This document shows, piece by piece, positions 15,985 to 24,352 of a stretch of DNA of 45,682 nucleotides. The stretch spans positions 1 through 45,682 of the forward strand of contig CAAFVV010000025.1 of the NCBI GenBank assembly GCA_900766585.1, read 5' to 3'. The notes beneath the pieces are model-generated. The model saw only the letters and a list, made by a program, of their open reading frames with translations, was not told where the DNA came from and did no database searches. The position numbers and the translations under genes were made by a program. The stretch comes from Clostridia bacterium. Its GTDB lineage: Bacteria > Bacillota > Clostridia > Oscillospirales > Acutalibacteraceae. The first letter of the stretch is position 1; every line of letters starts with the position of its first letter.

Positions 15985-17910
15985 TTATTCCTTCCTTTCC
16001 GGTGTGCCGCCAAAGACGGCGGGGTGAATGGGCGGCAGGGGCATTTGCGTTCCGCCTGCCCGTTCGAGCGGACGGAGAAACTGGGTCTGATACAGCTCGC
16101 GGTAATGCGGGCTTTTGTCGAGCAGCTCGCTGTGCGGGCCGCGTGCCGTGATGACGCCGTGCTCCAGCACGAGAATCTCATCCGCCGACAGCACGGTGGA
16201 CAGCCGGTGGGCGACCACGAGTGCCGTGCGGTGGGCGAGCAGGGGGCGGATCGCCTCCTGAATATGGCTTTCGGAGATGGAGTCAAGCGAGGAGGTCGCC
16301 TCGTCGAGCAGCAGAATCGGCGGATCCTTCAAAATGACCCGCGCGAGACTCAGCCGCTGCTTTTCGCCGCCGGAGAGCTTGAGCCCGCGGTTGCCGACGA
16401 CCGTGTCAAAGCCCTGCGGCAGGGCCTTGATGAAATCGAGAATATGGGCGCGGCGGCACGCCTCCGTCAGCTGTGCCTCCGTGGCGGAGGGACAGGCGTA
16501 GAGCAGATTCTGCCGGATGGTGTCGTTGAACAGATAGGTGTCCTGCGTCACCATGCCGACATGGCGGCGCAATGATGCAAGCGTTAAATCCCGCACGTCG
16601 TGTCCGTCCACGGTGACGGCGCCGCCGCAGACATCAAACAGCCGCGGGATCAGGCTGATGAGCGTGGTCTTGCCCTCGCCGGAGGTGCCGACGACGGCAA
16701 AGGTCTGCCCGGGGCGGACGGTGAAGCTGACATCGCGCAGGATCGGCCGCTCGGGGTGATACCAAAACGAGACATGGGAAAAGCTGAGTTCACCCGCGAT
16801 CTCGTCGGGCGACAGCGCGCCCTCGCGGTCGGTGATCTCCGGCTCTAAGTCGAGATAGCCAAATATGCGGGAGAACAGCGCCAGCGAGCGGGTCAGATCG
16901 ACGCCGAGATTCAGAAGCTGGTCGAGCGGGCGGAACATGCGGTTGAGCAGCGAGACCATCGCCGTGATGCTGCCGACCGTGAGTGCGGGACCGATCGGCG
17001 CGCGCAGCAGAAGGAAGCCGCCCGCGAGGTAGATCAGCAGGGGTCCGATGTTCATAAACAGCGAGATCGCCGCATGGAACCAGCCGCTGCCGACCGTTTC
17101 GCGGATGCTCAGCTGCCGCGTCTCCTCGTTCACACGGCAAAAGCGCTCCCGTTCGCTGTCCTCACGGCAGAACAGCTTGACCAGCAGCTGGCCGCTGACG
17201 CTCATCGTCTCATTGAGCAGCTGGTTTTGCTCGTCCCATTTTTCCTGTGTGCGGGCGGCGATGCGCCAGCGGTAGCGCCCCGCAAGCCGCGCGGGGATCA
17301 CAAAGCAGGGCAGCATCACGACGCCGACGGTGGCCAGCACCCAGTGGATGCGGTACATGGCGACGAGCGAGACGACCAGCACCGACAGATTGGCAAATGC
17401 GCCGGTCAGCGTGTTGCTGATGACCGCCTGTACGCCGCTGATGTCGCCGGTCATGCGGGTGATCAGTTCGCCCTGCGGCCGGTCGGTGAAAAAGCGGTGG
17501 GACATGTGCAGGAGATGGTCATACATCTCGTTTTTCATGTCGAATGTGATGTGCTGGGCGATATAGGTATTGAGATAGGACTGAAATACCCCGATCCCCT
17601 GCGACAGCAGCACCACGCCGAGAGAGAGCAGCACCAGCTGCCACAAAACCGCCCAGTTCTGGGCGATCAGCCCCTCGTCGATCATGCGGGCGGTCAGCAG
17701 AGACGGCAAAAGCCCGACGGCGGCGGAGACCAGCACCACGAGCAAAACAAGTATAAGCCGAAGACGGTAGGGGCGCAGATAAGAGAAGATGCGCCGCAGC
17801 AGCGCAGCGGAAAGCGCCGGGCACTGGACTTTTTCCTCCTCGGTCAGCGGACGTCGGCGTCCCGGCCCTCCGCCTCCGCGAAAGGCGGGCGGCGGTCCCA
17901 TTCCGTTCAT
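15985..17910 (-). CDS. ABC exporter half-transporter (membrane domain plus ATPase)
   Basis: 641 residues. After a Gly/Pro/Arg-rich start (1-25) come six membrane segments (about 50-350), then an ATPase domain: Walker A GTSGEGKTT near 405-414, signature LSGGEKQRLSLARV, Walker B ILLLDEATSSLD and the switch His in VVAHRLST. It has the MsbA/LmrA-type homodimer layout, so it exports lipids, peptides or drugs; the substrate cannot be told. All catalytic residues are present, so it needs no partner gene. Promoter at 17938-17966; fhs follows by 3 bases. The pairing with fhs may only be positional. Confidence 0.9.
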   Translation of the reverse strand: MNGMGPPPAFRGGGGPGRRRPLTEEEKVQCPALSAALLRRIFSYLRPYRLRLILVLLVVLVSAAVGLLPSLLTARMIDEGLIAQNWAVLWQLVLLSLGVVLLSQGIGVFQSYLNTYIAQHITFDMKNEMYDHLLHMSHRFFTDRPQGELITRMTGDISGVQAVISNTLTGAFANLSVLVVSLVAMYRIHWVLATVGVVMLPCFVIPARLAGRYRWRIAARTQEKWDEQNQLLNETMSVSGQLLVKLFCREDSERERFCRVNEETRQLSIRETVGSGWFHAAISLFMNIGPLLIYLAGGFLLLRAPIGPALTVGSITAMVSLLNRMFRPLDQLLNLGVDLTRSLALFSRIFGYLDLEPEITDREGALSPDEIAGELSFSHVSFWYHPERPILRDVSFTVRPGQTFAVVGTSGEGKTTLISLIPRLFDVCGGAVTVDGHDVRDLTLASLRRHVGMVTQDTYLFNDTIRQNLLYACPSATEAQLTEACRRAHILDFIKALPQGFDTVVGNRGLKLSGGEKQRLSLARVILKDPPILLLDEATSSLDSISESHIQEAIRPLLAHRTALVVAHRLSTVLSADEILVLEHGVITARGPHSELLDKSPHYRELYQTQFLRPLERAGGTQMPLPPIHPAVFGGTPERKE

Positions 17911-17937
17911 ACGTCACCTTCTTTTCCGTTTTTGTCC

Positions 17938-17966
17938 AGTATACCACATCTGCCGCGGGATGACAA
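17938..17966 (-). promoter_or_regulatory. Promoter of the ABC exporter-fhs unit
   Basis: On the minus strand TTGTCA (17961-17966) and TATACT (17938-17943), 17 bases apart. It is back-to-back with the promoter of the M42 peptidase. Confidence 0.75.
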
Positions 17967-18000
17967 CCTGCGGCGGCAAAAAAACGCCGCCCGGCTGCGC

Positions 18001-18029
18001 TTGAAACGGCGGGCGGGCTGTGGTATACT
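18001..18029 (+). promoter_or_regulatory. Promoter of the M42 peptidase
   Basis: TTGAAA (18001-18006) and TATACT (18024-18029), spacer 17. AAGGAAGGAG at 18041-18050 is the ribosome site for ATG 18061. Confidence 0.78.
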
Positions 18030-18060
18030 GGACAGATCAAAAGGAAGGAGCGGACAAGGA

Positions 18061-19098
18061 ATGGAACAGCAATATGCGGATTACGCTTGGGAACAGGCGG
18101 CGGCACTGCTCGCGATAGATTCGCCGACCGGCTATACCGAGCAGGCAGCCGAGTGGGTGCAGACGGCGTTTGACGCGCTCGGGTTTGCGGCACGCCGCAC
18201 GGTCAAGGGCGGCGTGCTGGTCGATCTCGGCGGGAAAGACACACAAAATGCCCTGCTTTTGGAGGCGCACACCGACACGCTCGGCGCCATGGTCGCCGAG
18301 GTGAAGAGCAGCGGGCGGCTGCGGCTGACGCCGCTCGGCGGGGTGGCTCTCCACAGCGTCGAAAGCGAAAACGTGCGGATCCATACCCGCAGCGGCGTGG
18401 TCGTGGAGGGGACGATTCAGCTGATCAACGCCTCTGTCCACGTCAACGGCGACTACCGGACGACCGCGCGTGACTGGACGACCGTCGAAGCGGTGCCGGA
18501 CGAGGATGTGCGCAGCGCGGAGGATACGCGTGCGCTCGGCATTGAGGCGGGTGATATCGTCTGCTTTGATCCCCGCACACGCCGCACGACGTCCGGCTAT
18601 CTGAAAAGCCGGTTTTTGGACGACAAGCTGTCGGTGGGCATCCTGCTAGGACTGGCGAAATATCTGCGGGATACCGGCGCGGTGCTTGCCCGCCGTGTCT
18701 ATGTGCATGTCACGGTCTATGAAGAGGTCGGTCACGGCGGATCCGGCTCGGTGCCCGAGGGCGTGACCGAGGCGGTCTCGGTGGATATGGGCTGCGTCGG
18801 CGACGGGCTTGGCTGCACCGAGCGTAAGGTGTCGATCTGCGCCAAGGATTCCGGCGGGCCGTACAGCTATGACACAGTCGGCAGCCTGATCGCAGCGGCA
18901 AAGGCGGCCGGCGCTGACTACGCGGTGGACGTCTACCCGCACTACGGATCGGATGCGGAGGCGACGCTTCGCGCCGGTGCTGATATCCGCCATGGCCTGA
19001 TTGGCGCGGGCGTCTATGCGAGCCACGGCTATGAGCGCAGCCATATTGACGGCGTGAAGCATACATTGGCGCTGCTTGCCGCGTTTCTCGGCGTGTGA
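18061..19098 (+). CDS. M42-family metallo-aminopeptidase
   Basis: 345 residues, a di-metal peptidase of the FrvX/glutamyl-aminopeptidase group that trims peptides in the cytoplasm. Metal and catalytic motifs in order: EAHTDTLGAM (His and Asp ligands, about 75-84), FLDDKLSVG (bridging Asp), VYEEVGHGGS (catalytic Glu pair), SVDMG, HYGSDA and ASHGYERSH (last His ligand). The frame is open far upstream (from 17074) through the promoter, but the ATG at 18061 with AAGGAAGGAG is clearly the start. Single-gene unit ending at the bidirectional terminator. FrvX-like sequences are sometimes annotated as cellulases; peptidase is the better name. Confidence 0.9.
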   Translation: MEQQYADYAWEQAAALLAIDSPTGYTEQAAEWVQTAFDALGFAARRTVKGGVLVDLGGKDTQNALLLEAHTDTLGAMVAEVKSSGRLRLTPLGGVALHSVESENVRIHTRSGVVVEGTIQLINASVHVNGDYRTTARDWTTVEAVPDEDVRSAEDTRALGIEAGDIVCFDPRTRRTTSGYLKSRFLDDKLSVGILLGLAKYLRDTGAVLARRVYVHVTVYEEVGHGGSGSVPEGVTEAVSVDMGCVGDGLGCTERKVSICAKDSGGPYSYDTVGSLIAAAKAAGADYAVDVYPHYGSDAEATLRAGADIRHGLIGAGVYASHGYERSHIDGVKHTLALLAAFLGV

Positions 19099-19109
19099 CA
19101 GAGAAAACA

Positions 19110-19144
19110 ACAATGCCCACCGGCAAAAAGCCGATGGGCATTGT
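19110..19144. terminator. Bidirectional terminator between M42 peptidase and araC
   Basis: A 15-base stem with one mismatch (19110-19124 with 19130-19144, core ACAATGCCCA) and a 5-base loop lies between two convergent genes. There is no long U-run on either side, but the stem is strong. Confidence 0.75.
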
Positions 19145-19178
19145 CTGTCTTCGGGCTGCGTAAAGCGGGATAGAGGCA

Positions 19179-20060
19179 TTATTTTTTTGCGGCTTCTTTT
19201 TCGCCGGAGCGGAAGGTGAGCGGGGTGACGCCTGTCTCCTTTTTGAACACGCGGCAGAAATAGCTGATATCGGGAAAACCGACCGCCTCAGCCACCTCCC
19301 GCACGGAGATGTCCGTTTCGGACAGCAGCCGCTTCGCCTCGCAGAGCCGCCGCCTTTGGATATATTTGCCGACGCTCTCGCCGCGCACACGGGAGAACAG
19401 GTGGGAAAGATAATACTTGTTTGCATAACATTCCCGCGCCAAATCCTCAAGGGTGATCTCCTCGGCGTAATGTGTGTCGATATACGTGACGACGGTGTCC
19501 ATGATCCGCCCCGAATCCAGCAGGCTCTCGGCGTTTTCCGTCTTGTTGATGAGCCGGAACAGGTACATCAGCAGCGTGCGCGATGTGTTTTGGGCGATCT
19601 CCATATAAAACCGTTCTTTCTGCTCGAATTCGCGGAGCAGGCTCGTAAACAGCTGATCAAACATGCCGTACATTTCTCCGGCGGGAAAAATGCAGCCGTA
19701 GGAGGGCGGGAGCAGCCAGTTTGGCGGCAGGTCGGTGATCTCCAGCTTGTCATAGGCAATGAAGCGCGCCTCCATCGGGTCGTCCCGGCTGCTTTTTTCA
19801 CAGTGGGAGACACCGGCGTTATAGATCAGAATATCCCCGCGGCCGATTTCATATTCGGCTTCGCCGATCATGGCGGTGCCGTGCCCGTCGGTGATGAACA
19901 CCATCTCAAAAAATTCATGGGCGTGCGGCTCCTCGCGCCAGCCGCCCTGCTTGTCGAGCGAGCCGACATAGAGCAAACGGGGCTTGAGCTTGAAGGAATA
20001 ATGGGTCTCCAACAGGTAATGCTGTCGTTGGGCACTGTTGTACCGGTGTTTAATCTGCAT
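19179..20060 (-). CDS. AraC-family transcription regulator of the fucose locus
   Basis: 293 residues. An N-terminal cupin-like sensor (about 35-135, with HAHEFFEMVFITDGHG) precedes two helix-turn-helix motifs at about 190-285, containing YLSHLFSRVRGESVGKYI and the AraC signature region SYFCRVFKKETGVTP. The frame runs on to 20156, but ATG 20060 with AAAGGAA nearby is the likely start. It is divergent from the sugar ABC operon across a 251-base AT-rich spacer holding its own strong promoter. It probably activates that operon when its sugar (fucose or a derivative) binds; the ligand is inferred. Confidence 0.9.
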   Translation of the reverse strand: MQIKHRYNSAQRQHYLLETHYSFKLKPRLLYVGSLDKQGGWREEPHAHEFFEMVFITDGHGTAMIGEAEYEIGRGDILIYNAGVSHCEKSSRDDPMEARFIAYDKLEITDLPPNWLLPPSYGCIFPAGEMYGMFDQLFTSLLREFEQKERFYMEIAQNTSRTLLMYLFRLINKTENAESLLDSGRIMDTVVTYIDTHYAEEITLEDLARECYANKYYLSHLFSRVRGESVGKYIQRRRLCEAKRLLSETDISVREVAEAVGFPDISYFCRVFKKETGVTPLTFRSGEKEAAKK

Positions 20061-20127
20061 GACAATTCCTTTCGGGAATCCCTGACGATTCCGCGGAAAT
20101 AGGGGCGGCAGGACTGTGTCTTGTCTA

Positions 20128-20156
20128 TTTATACCATAATTAAAGAAAAAAGTCAA
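20128..20156 (-). promoter_or_regulatory. Promoter of the AraC-type gene
   Basis: On the minus strand TTGACT (20151-20156) and TATAAA (20128-20133) with a 17-base spacer, close to consensus. The 5' leader is about 60 bases. Confidence 0.75.
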
Positions 20157-20211
20157 TTGATATGTCGTAAATTAGGATTTTCTTGCGGTCAAAACACAAC
20201 AAATGAGTCCC

Positions 20212-20239
20212 TTGTACTATTCGTCAAAAATGATAAAAT
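20212..20239 (+). promoter_or_regulatory. Candidate promoter of the sugar ABC operon
   Basis: TTGTAC (20212-20217) and TAAAAT (20234-20239) with a 16-base spacer, in the AT-rich divergent region. It is weaker than the promoter facing it, as expected if AraC must help. The 20157-20211 stretch upstream probably holds the regulator site, but I see no clear repeat. Confidence 0.5.
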
Positions 20240-20311
20240 AATGACAAAAGCAACGGACACGGACAAAAGTTTCTGAAGAAAATGACAACTCGGAAAGGAC
20301 GTGAATCCAAA

Positions 20312-21814
20312 ATGGGCGAAGTGATCCTGAAAATGACCGACATCGACAAACGCTTTTCGGGCGTTCATGCGCTGCGGTCGGTCCGTTTTGAGCTTCGCGC
20401 CGGTGAGGTGCATGCGCTGATGGGAGAGAACGGCGCCGGAAAGTCCACGTTGATGAAAGTGCTTTGCGGTATTCACCAGCGGGACGCCGGAGAGGTTGAG
20501 CTTTTCGGCAAACCGGTCAATTTCTCTTCTATCGCGGAATCGCAGGCGGCAGGGATCAGCATGATCCATCAGGAGCTGAACATGATGGCTCATCTGACCG
20601 TGGCGCAGAACATCTACATCGGACGCGAACCGAAAAAGGGCGGCATGTTTATCGACGACCGCAGGATGGTGCAGGATGCAAAGGCACTGTTCCGGCGCAT
20701 CGGTATCCGCATTGACCCGACCGTGCGGCTCGGGTCTCTGACGGTTGGCAAGCAGCAGATGGTGGAGATCGCCAAGGCAATCTCGCGGGATTCCAAGCTG
20801 CTGATCCTTGATGAGCCGACAGCGGCACTGACGCAGCCGGAGGTCGAGGAGCTGTTTGCGATCATGAATGATCTGCGCAAAAAGGGCATCGGTATGATCT
20901 ACATCTCCCACCGTATGGACGAGATCGAGCGGATCTCCGACCGCGTGACGGTGATGCGCGACGGCGAGTATGTCGGCACGCTCAACACCTGCGACACCTC
21001 AAAGGATGAGATCGTGCAGATGATGGTCGGGCGCGTGATCTACGGCGGGCAGAAGGAAAAGAGCCTGGTCGCGCCGGATGCGCCGACAGCCCTCGAGGTG
21101 CGGCACTTAAACAGCGGCAACACGCTCAAGGATGTCAGCTTTACACTCAAAAAGGGCGAGATCCTCGGCTTTGCCGGGCTGATGGGCGCCGGACGCACCG
21201 AGCTGGCGCGTGCCATATTTGGCGCAGACAGATTTGATTCCGGCGAGGTGCTGGTCAACGGTGAGCCGGTGCGGATCAAGTCGCCGGAGGTAGCGGTGAA
21301 GCACGGAATCTGCTACCTCTCCGAGGATCGCAAGCAGTATGGGCTGATGCTTATCAAATCCGTGGCGGAAAACACGGTTTTGGCTTCACTCGACGATTAC
21401 ATCCATGCCGGATGGATCTCTGATGCGGAGATCCGCCGTTCCGCCGAGCAGGTTAATGCCACGCTGCGGACAAAGACCCCTTCGATGGAGCAGGCGGTCA
21501 AGAATCTGTCGGGCGGCAACCAGCAGAAGGTCATTGTGGCACGCTGGCTTTTGAAGGATTGTGACATTTTTATCTTCGACGAGCCGACCCGCGGCATCGA
21601 CATCGGCGCAAAAAGCGAGATGTACGACCTGATGGCGCGGTTGGCTTCCGAGGGCAAATCCATCATCATGATCTCCTCGGAGCTTGCCGAGATCCAGCGG
21701 CTCTCCGACCGTGTGATGGTCATGTGTGAAGGGCGCGTGACGGCGGATCTGCCGATCGAGGGCCTGACGCAGGAAGAGATCATGAAATATGCGACGATGC
21801 GGGAATCCGCTTGA
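20312..21814 (+). CDS. Ribose/fucose-type sugar ABC transporter, double ATPase subunit
   Basis: 500 residues, two fused ATPase domains as in RbsA/MglA. Domain 1 has Walker A GENGAGKST (about 37-45) and LILDEPTAALT. Domain 2 has the degenerate P-loop GLMGAGRTE, LSGGNQQKVIVARWL and FIFDEPTRGID, the usual asymmetry in this family. ATG 20312 is used: GGAAAGGA lies 12 bases before it, whereas the earlier in-frame ATG at 20282 lacks a ribosome site. First gene of the operon ABC-permease-lipoprotein-fucI-fucU; 44 bases to the permease. The substrate is inferred as L-fucose or a fucoside from the downstream isomerase. Confidence 0.93.
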   Translation: MGEVILKMTDIDKRFSGVHALRSVRFELRAGEVHALMGENGAGKSTLMKVLCGIHQRDAGEVELFGKPVNFSSIAESQAAGISMIHQELNMMAHLTVAQNIYIGREPKKGGMFIDDRRMVQDAKALFRRIGIRIDPTVRLGSLTVGKQQMVEIAKAISRDSKLLILDEPTAALTQPEVEELFAIMNDLRKKGIGMIYISHRMDEIERISDRVTVMRDGEYVGTLNTCDTSKDEIVQMMVGRVIYGGQKEKSLVAPDAPTALEVRHLNSGNTLKDVSFTLKKGEILGFAGLMGAGRTELARAIFGADRFDSGEVLVNGEPVRIKSPEVAVKHGICYLSEDRKQYGLMLIKSVAENTVLASLDDYIHAGWISDAEIRRSAEQVNATLRTKTPSMEQAVKNLSGGNQQKVIVARWLLKDCDIFIFDEPTRGIDIGAKSEMYDLMARLASEGKSIIMISSELAEIQRLSDRVMVMCEGRVTADLPIEGLTQEEIMKYATMRESA

Positions 21815-21858
21815 GACAGGGATGACCCGATTAGATTGAAAAAGCAGGAGGTCTGGAT

Positions 21859-23088
21859 ATGGAAAACCAAGTCAAGCTGACTGCGGCGCGCCGACTGCGC
21901 CGTCAGGGCGTCCGGCTTCGGGAGACGGTCGCCACCAAGGGCAAGCAGAACATGATCATCGTCCTGGCGCTTGTGGCGCTGATCGCGGTGTTCTACATTC
22001 TCAACCCGAATTTCTTAAAAACATATAACATTGTCAGTATGGCGCAGAGCCTCGCGCCCTATGCCGTTTTGGCGCTCGGCGTCACCTTCGTGATCGCGAC
22101 CGGCGGCATCGACCTCTCGATTGGCACGGTGTGTATCGCCTCGTCGGTCATCGCCGGACACATGTTTGAGAAAAACCTCGTGCCGCTGTGGGCGGTTATC
22201 CCGCTGATGATCGCGATCGGCGCGCTGTTCGGTCTGATCAACGGTCTGCTGGTGGCAAAGCTCAAGGTGCCGGCATTTATCGCGACACTTGGCACGATGA
22301 TGCTTTCCCGCGGACTCAGCGCCATCATCGTTGCCGTGCCGAACATTTTCTACCCGACCGGAAGTTGGTTCAACAAGGTGTTCTCAAACTACAACAAATT
22401 CCCCGTCGGCCTGATCTGGGTGATCGGTCTGATGCTCCTGTGCATGTACCTGATGTACAAAAACCGCATCGGCCGCTATATTCTCGCCATCGGCAGCAAT
22501 GAGGAAGCCACCCGCCTGTCCGGTATCAACACCGACAAGTATAAGATGCTCGCCTATCTGTTCAGCGGCATCGGCGCCGGTGTGGCGGCGATCTTCTGGT
22601 CGGCTTCGTTCACCACGGTCGCAGCGGCCACCGGCAACGGCTATGAGCTGGACGCCATCGCCGGTGTGTATATCGGCGGCACGAGCGCGGCGGGCGGCAT
22701 CGCCTCCGTCGCCGGCTCGGTGATCGGCAGCGTGATGCTGGTCGTGATCCGCAGCGGTCTGAACTTTGTGCTGGCGCGCTTCAACCTCAACGTCAACGCG
22801 ACGTATGTCACCTATGTGCTGACCGGCATTATCGTGGTCGCCGCGGTGCTGATGGATATCGTGAAGAACAACAACGCCAACCGCGTGAAGGTGGAGACTC
22901 CGGCGCAGGCCGCCAAACGGCACTACCGTGAGACGGTTGCCGACATCGAAAGCCGCCTGGATATCGCCTATTCCGATCCCGCGCTCTCTGCCGAGCAGCG
23001 GAAAGCACAGATCGAGGCGCTGCAGCAGGAAAAAGCAGCGGCGAAAGCGGCATACGCCGAGAAAATGGCGGATACCGCCAAGGCGTAA
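21859..23088 (+). CDS. Sugar ABC transporter permease (RbsC-like)
   Basis: 409 residues; about nine to ten membrane segments between 35 and 340, BPD_transp_2 family. Typical blocks are LGVTFVIATGGIDLSIG (about 73-89), a loop reading AIGSNEEATRLSGI (about 210-223) and AGVYIGGTSAAGGIASVAGS. After the last segment comes a roughly 65-residue charged, Ala/Glu/Lys-rich helical tail (to 409) that RbsC lacks; it looks like a cytoplasmic coiled coil. AGGAGG precedes ATG 21859. Forms the membrane channel with the upstream ATPase and the downstream lipoprotein. Confidence 0.92.
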   Translation: MENQVKLTAARRLRRQGVRLRETVATKGKQNMIIVLALVALIAVFYILNPNFLKTYNIVSMAQSLAPYAVLALGVTFVIATGGIDLSIGTVCIASSVIAGHMFEKNLVPLWAVIPLMIAIGALFGLINGLLVAKLKVPAFIATLGTMMLSRGLSAIIVAVPNIFYPTGSWFNKVFSNYNKFPVGLIWVIGLMLLCMYLMYKNRIGRYILAIGSNEEATRLSGINTDKYKMLAYLFSGIGAGVAAIFWSASFTTVAAATGNGYELDAIAGVYIGGTSAAGGIASVAGSVIGSVMLVVIRSGLNFVLARFNLNVNATYVTYVLTGIIVVAAVLMDIVKNNNANRVKVETPAQAAKRHYRETVADIESRLDIAYSDPALSAEQRKAQIEALQQEKAAAKAAYAEKMADTAKA

Positions 23089-23107
23089 GCGTTTTTTCAG
23101 GAGACCC

Positions 23108-23126
23108 GACCCCCGCAGAGGGGGTC
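23108..23126 (+). other. Intergenic hairpin between permease and binding protein genes
   Basis: A perfect 7-bp stem GACCCCC/GGGGGTC with a 5-base loop, without a U-tract. In sugar ABC operons such hairpins often protect or partly terminate mRNA so that binding protein is made in excess (general knowledge); here that is inferred. Confidence 0.5.
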
Positions 23127-23165
23127 TGATTAAGGACCCATATAAATTTAAAGGAGGAACCCCGA

Positions 23166-24209
23166 ATGAAACAGTTCAAAAAAGTCGTTCTCCCTGTCCT
23201 GTGCGTCGTCGCACTGCTGGCTTTGTGCCTGGCCGGCTGCTCGACCGGTGAAGCGAGCAAGACCGTCGCCGTCGTTGCCAAAGGCGAGTCCCATGCGTTC
23301 TGGCAGTCCGTAAAAGCCGGCGCTGTGGCTGCCGGTGAGAAATACGGGTACAAGGTGACGTTCCAGGGACCCGCGAGCGAGTCTGCGAAGGATCTGCCCT
23401 CTCAGAAGGAGATGGTCAGCACCGCGCTGAACAACAGCCCGGCGGCTATGGTGCTCGGCACCATCGGCGAGGGCTTTGTGGACAGCCTGTCCCAGGCGTT
23501 TGACGAGAAGATCCCGGTCGTGCAGTTCGACAGCGGCATCTGGGCGAACGACATTGCCGCTCTGGACAAGGCGAACAAGAACCCGATCGTCTCCTCGGTT
23601 GCGACGAGCAACGAGCTGGCTGCCGGACTGGCTGCCGAGAAGTTCTTTGAGGTCATCAAGAGCGAGATCGCCGCTTCCGAAGGCGGCTATGTCGTCGGTA
23701 TCATCCAGCACGACGAGACCCAGACCGGTATTGACCGCGCGGGCGGCTTTGAGAAGAAATTCAAGGAGCTGGCGGACGCGGACAGCTCCACGGCGGGCAA
23801 ATACACGATCGTCAAGGAAGTGAAGCCGGGCGACGCCGATCAGGCGTACAAGACCGCTCTCGAGGCGCTGTATGAAAAAGGTGTCAAGGCGATCTTTATG
23901 AGCAACGAGGGCGTTGTGAAGCAGGTTTACGATGCGATCGGTGCGGCGGGCAGCAAATACGACACGATCAAATTCTGCGGCTTTGATGCCGGCACGAAGC
24001 AGATCGAGTGGATGAAGAAAACGACCGGACCGAAGCTTGTCGGCGCTGTGGCGCAGGATTCCTATCAGATCGGCTATCAGGCGGTCGAACAGGCGATCAA
24101 TGCTGCCGAGGGCAAGAACGTGACCGCTACCGTCGCCATCGCGGGCGCGTGGTGGAACAGCGAGAACGTGGACGAGATGGTGAAGAACAACCTCGTGTAC
24201 GAGGGCTGA
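23166..24209 (+). CDS. Sugar-binding lipoprotein of the ABC transporter
   Basis: 347 residues. A signal peptide with the lipobox LCLAGC (lipidated Cys26) precedes a periplasmic-binding-protein fold of the Peripla_BP_4 type: VAVVAKGESHAFWQSVKAGA at the start of domain 1, and a hinge/ligand region with VVQFDSG and KFCGFDAG. In Gram-positives it is tethered to the outer membrane face and delivers sugar to the permease. AAGGAGGAACC upstream of ATG 23166 is a strong ribosome site. GC and codon use match its neighbours but with more AAG/GAG bias, as in highly expressed genes. Ligand inferred as L-fucose or a related sugar. Confidence 0.93.
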   Translation: MKQFKKVVLPVLCVVALLALCLAGCSTGEASKTVAVVAKGESHAFWQSVKAGAVAAGEKYGYKVTFQGPASESAKDLPSQKEMVSTALNNSPAAMVLGTIGEGFVDSLSQAFDEKIPVVQFDSGIWANDIAALDKANKNPIVSSVATSNELAAGLAAEKFFEVIKSEIAASEGGYVVGIIQHDETQTGIDRAGGFEKKFKELADADSSTAGKYTIVKEVKPGDADQAYKTALEALYEKGVKAIFMSNEGVVKQVYDAIGAAGSKYDTIKFCGFDAGTKQIEWMKKTTGPKLVGAVAQDSYQIGYQAVEQAINAAEGKNVTATVAIAGAWWNSENVDEMVKNNLVYEG

Positions 24210-24239
24210 TCGCAAGCAAAAAAACAATCAGGTGTGATC

Positions 24240-24316
24240 GAGTCGGCCGCACGCACGTTACCGTGTGGCGTGGCCGGCTCGCACTCTGTCATGACACAAA
24301 AGGCTGAAGCCTTTTT
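24240..24316 (+). terminator. Double hairpin after the binding-protein gene, possibly partial terminator
   Basis: A long imperfect hairpin has 24240-24248 pairing with 24272-24280 (GAGTCGGCC with GGCCGGCTC, one G-U) and inner CACG pairing. It is followed by AAAAGG-N6-CCTTTTT at 24298-24316. This 143-base gap separates transporter genes from fucI. Readthrough seems likely because fucI has no clear promoter of its own. Confidence 0.55.
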
Positions 24317-24352
24317 CGGCAAAACAGGTTCATTTTGAGGGAGGAATCATCC

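Noticed and set aside
15982..17937. Tetrahydrofolate riboswitch controlling fhs
   Set aside because: fhs follows the ABC exporter by 3 bases and no leader exists; nothing resembling the aptamer was found before the exporter either.
17074..18060. Upstream extension of the M42 peptidase frame
   Set aside because: It crosses both divergent promoters and the ABC exporter on the other strand; ATG 18061 has a strong ribosome site.
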